DNA of 64,000 bases from CAYRJD01 sp965212125 (GTDB lineage: Bacteria > Actinomycetota > Acidimicrobiia > Acidimicrobiales > Poriferisodalaceae): contig OZ243045.1 in NCBI GenBank assembly GCA_965212125.1, positions 868,001 to 932,000 of the forward strand. The letters run 5' to 3'. The notes beneath the pieces were generated by a model. The model had not been told where the DNA came from. It worked only from the letters and a program-made list of their open reading frames with translations, and did no database searches. The position numbers were made by a program, and so were the translations under genes. Of the stretch, positions 62,448 to 64,000 are shown one piece after another (position 1 is the first letter of the stretch; each line of letters begins with the position of its first letter).

Positions 62448-64000
62448 CTGCTTTTTCCGCCCCGCTCTGTTCAGTAGAGCCGCCGAGTTGCTTGACCGCA
62501 TTCCTGATTAGCTGCAGGCCCAGCCCGTCGTCTAGCGACATGATCGATTCAGGGTGGAACTGCACGGCCGCTATTGGCCGCTCACGATGCTCAATAGCCA
62601 TCACGGCATCGTCGGTGTCGTTGGTTGCCGTCACCGCTAGCTGTTCAGGTATCTCAGAGCGGTGGGCGAACAGCGAGTGATAGCGCCCCGCCTTGAAGCT
62701 GGTCGGCAGCCCTTCAAGCAGGCGACCGCCGTGATTGGTGATGCCGGACGGCTTGCCGTGCATCGGGGTGTCAAGGCTGGACAGCTTCCCGCCGAAGTAC
62801 TCCACTATTCCTTGCAGCCCAAGACACACGCCAAACAGCGGCAGGTCCGCATCAAGCACGGTCGCTATTAGCTCACGCATGGCGAAGTCGTCGGGGCGGC
62901 CGGGGCCCGGAGACAGCACCACCAGGTCAAACTTTGCGGGATCTATCTGCGCCAGATCAAAGCCCGCTCGCAGCGTTAGCACCTCCGCCCCGGTTTGGCG
63001 GAGGTAGTTCGCCAACGTATGAACAAACGAATCCTGATGATCCACCAACAAGATCCGACATTGCATTGCCGCTGGGGCTTGCTGCGAAGCTGGCTCTGGT
63101 TGGCGGGGTGTGCGAATCGCCTCCAAAAACGCCGACGCCTTCAGCTCGGTTTCGGCCTCCTCGGCTTGCGGGTCGGAATCCCACAGCAGGGTCGCCCCGA
63201 CCCGAACTTCAGCCCGCCCGTCAACCAGTCGGATCGTGCGCAAGGTGAGCCCGGTATTCAAGCTGCCGTCAAAGCCGATCTTGCCGACCGCTCCGCCATA
63301 CCAGGCACGCGGGCTGCGTTCGTTCGACTCGATGAATTTCATAGACGCCGCTTTGGGTGCGCCGGTAACCGTGACCGCCCAGGTGTGTGTCAAAAACGCA
63401 TCCAGCGCGTCAAACTGCGGCAGCAGGCGGCCTTCCACGTGGTCAACGGTGTGGATGAGGCGTGAGTACATCTCTATTTGGCGGCGGCCGATCACCTTGA
63501 CCGAACCCGGCACGCAGATGCGGCTCTTGTCGTTGCGGTCAACGTCGGTGCACATCGTCAGCTCGGACTCTTCCTTGGGAGAGTTGAGCAGCGCCAAAAT
63601 CTGCGAAGCGTCGTCAAGCGGCGTGGTGCCGCGGGCGATGGTTCCCGAAATCGGGCAGGTCTCAACCCGATCGCCATCTACTCGCACATACATCTCAGGT
63701 GAGGCACCGACCAGCCACTCGGCCTCGCCAAGGTTGATTAGAAATCCATACGGCGACGGATTTTGCACTCGCAGGCGGCGGAACAGTTCGGCGGGCTCTT
63801 CGGAGCATGGCTCGGTGAACTTCTGGCTGGGGACTACCTCAAAGAGGTCGCCTCTCGCAAAGTACGCGCGAGCGTTCTCAACGCCTTTGGCGTAGCCGCC
63901 CGGCTCGTGATCGCACGCGGGTTCGGTTTCTTCATCGGGTTCGTAGGCGGTTGGCGCGGTGGCGTTACCAAGCCCGGCGGTGCTGTGGCCGTTGACGGCA
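62440..64000 (-). CDS. Anthranilate synthase, TrpE-TrpG fusion (N-terminus beyond the window)
   Basis: The frame is open to the right edge, giving about 520 residues of the C-terminal part. The TrpE portion shows FEVVPSQKF, NPSPYGFLINLG, CPISGTIARGT, DVDRNDKSR, VTGAPKAASM and ELKASAFLEA. A linker follows, then a TrpG glutaminase domain: LLVDHQDSFVHTLANYLRQTG, LSPGPGRP, nucleophile Cys in FGVCLGLQG, and His/Glu in VQFHPESIMS. It makes anthranilate from chorismate and glutamine. The closest pattern is the fused enzyme of Rhizobium type; actinobacterial housekeeping TrpE and TrpG are normally separate. Confidence 0.93.
   Translation of the reverse strand, partial: AVNGHSTAGLGNATAPTAYEPDEETEPACDHEPGGYAKGVENARAYFARGDLFEVVPSQKFTEPCSEEPAELFRRLRVQNPSPYGFLINLGEAEWLVGASPEMYVRVDGDRVETCPISGTIARGTTPLDDASQILALLNSPKEESELTMCTDVDRNDKSRICVPGSVKVIGRRQIEMYSRLIHTVDHVEGRLLPQFDALDAFLTHTWAVTVTGAPKAASMKFIESNERSPRAWYGGAVGKIGFDGSLNTGLTLRTIRLVDGRAEVRVGATLLWDSDPQAEEAETELKASAFLEAIRTPRQPEPASQQAPAAMQCRILLVDHQDSFVHTLANYLRQTGAEVLTLRAGFDLAQIDPAKFDLVVLSPGPGRPDDFAMRELIATVLDADLPLFGVCLGLQGIVEYFGGKLSSLDTPMHGKPSGITNHGGRLLEGLPTSFKAGRYHSLFAHRSEIPEQLAVTATNDTDDAVMAIEHRERPIAAVQFHPESIMSLDDGLGLQLIRNAVKQLGGSTEQSGAEKADA

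Noticed and set aside
63110..63895. Rightward open frame of 261 codons at the right end
   Set aside because: Antisense to the conserved anthranilate synthase.

Overview
The window looks like a chromosomal segment of a moderately GC-rich actinobacterium. The blocks uvrC-rapZ / gap-pgk-tpiA-secG and uvrA-uvrB / coaE-rpsA-polA-ANTAR regulator follow the order familiar from Mycobacterium and relatives. GTG and TTG starts are common, and both substrate-binding proteins are lipoproteins. A member of the Acidimicrobiia is my best guess; that placement is inference. No insertion sequence, CRISPR array, rRNA gene or replication origin was seen.

Left part (1-13.3 kb, accessory). The first bases hold the 5' end of a leftward PfkB-type sugar kinase. 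A divergent MarR regulator (74-580) and an inverted-repeat operator over a good promoter (617-650) control a tightly packed rightward operon (758-11159). It encodes an NMT1/SsuABC-type uptake system (lipoprotein, ATPase, two permeases), a two-domain extradiol dioxygenase-like protein, a Rieske oxygenase, an alpha/beta hydrolase, a cupin, two SDRs (one without the usual Tyr/Lys) and a ThDP enzyme. This reads as import, oxidation, ring or chain cleavage and breakdown of an unknown, probably aromatic, substrate. Two tandem paralogous membrane-anchored proteins follow, with a truncated second copy of the kinase between them.

Middle part (13.3-31 kb). An MMPL/RND exporter and a convergent BamHI-like restriction-modification pair come first. 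Next is a long leftward series of genes (29789 back to 17519): ornithine-cyclodeaminase-like, Asp/Glu(hydantoin) racemase, DUF917, hydantoinase/oxoprolinase HyuA, M19 dipeptidase, PucR regulator, an Rbs-type ABC importer and a DadA-like FAD oxidase. It is plausibly a pathway for cyclic amides or D-amino-acid compounds. A PhyH dioxygenase and a small unknown protein run the other way.

Right part (31-64 kb, core). This contains tRNA-Leu with an unusual AAG anticodon, secG, a three-gene insertion, tpiA, pgk, gap, rapZ, uvrC, uvrA, uvrB, an acidic zinc-ribbon protein, coaE, rpsA, polA, an ANTAR response regulator and tRNA-Leu(CAA). Then come a complete type II fatty acid operon (fabD-fabH-fabG-acpP-fabF-fabZ, with FabD carrying an extra biotinyl-like barrel), a c-type cytochrome lipoprotein, a small zinc protein, and a leftward trp operon (trpE-G fusion, ygfZ, ABM-type monooxygenase, trpC, trpF, trpB, trpA). 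Several core enzymes carry low-complexity Ala/Gly/Ser/Thr/Pro inserts, and the palindrome GCTAGC is conspicuously frequent here.
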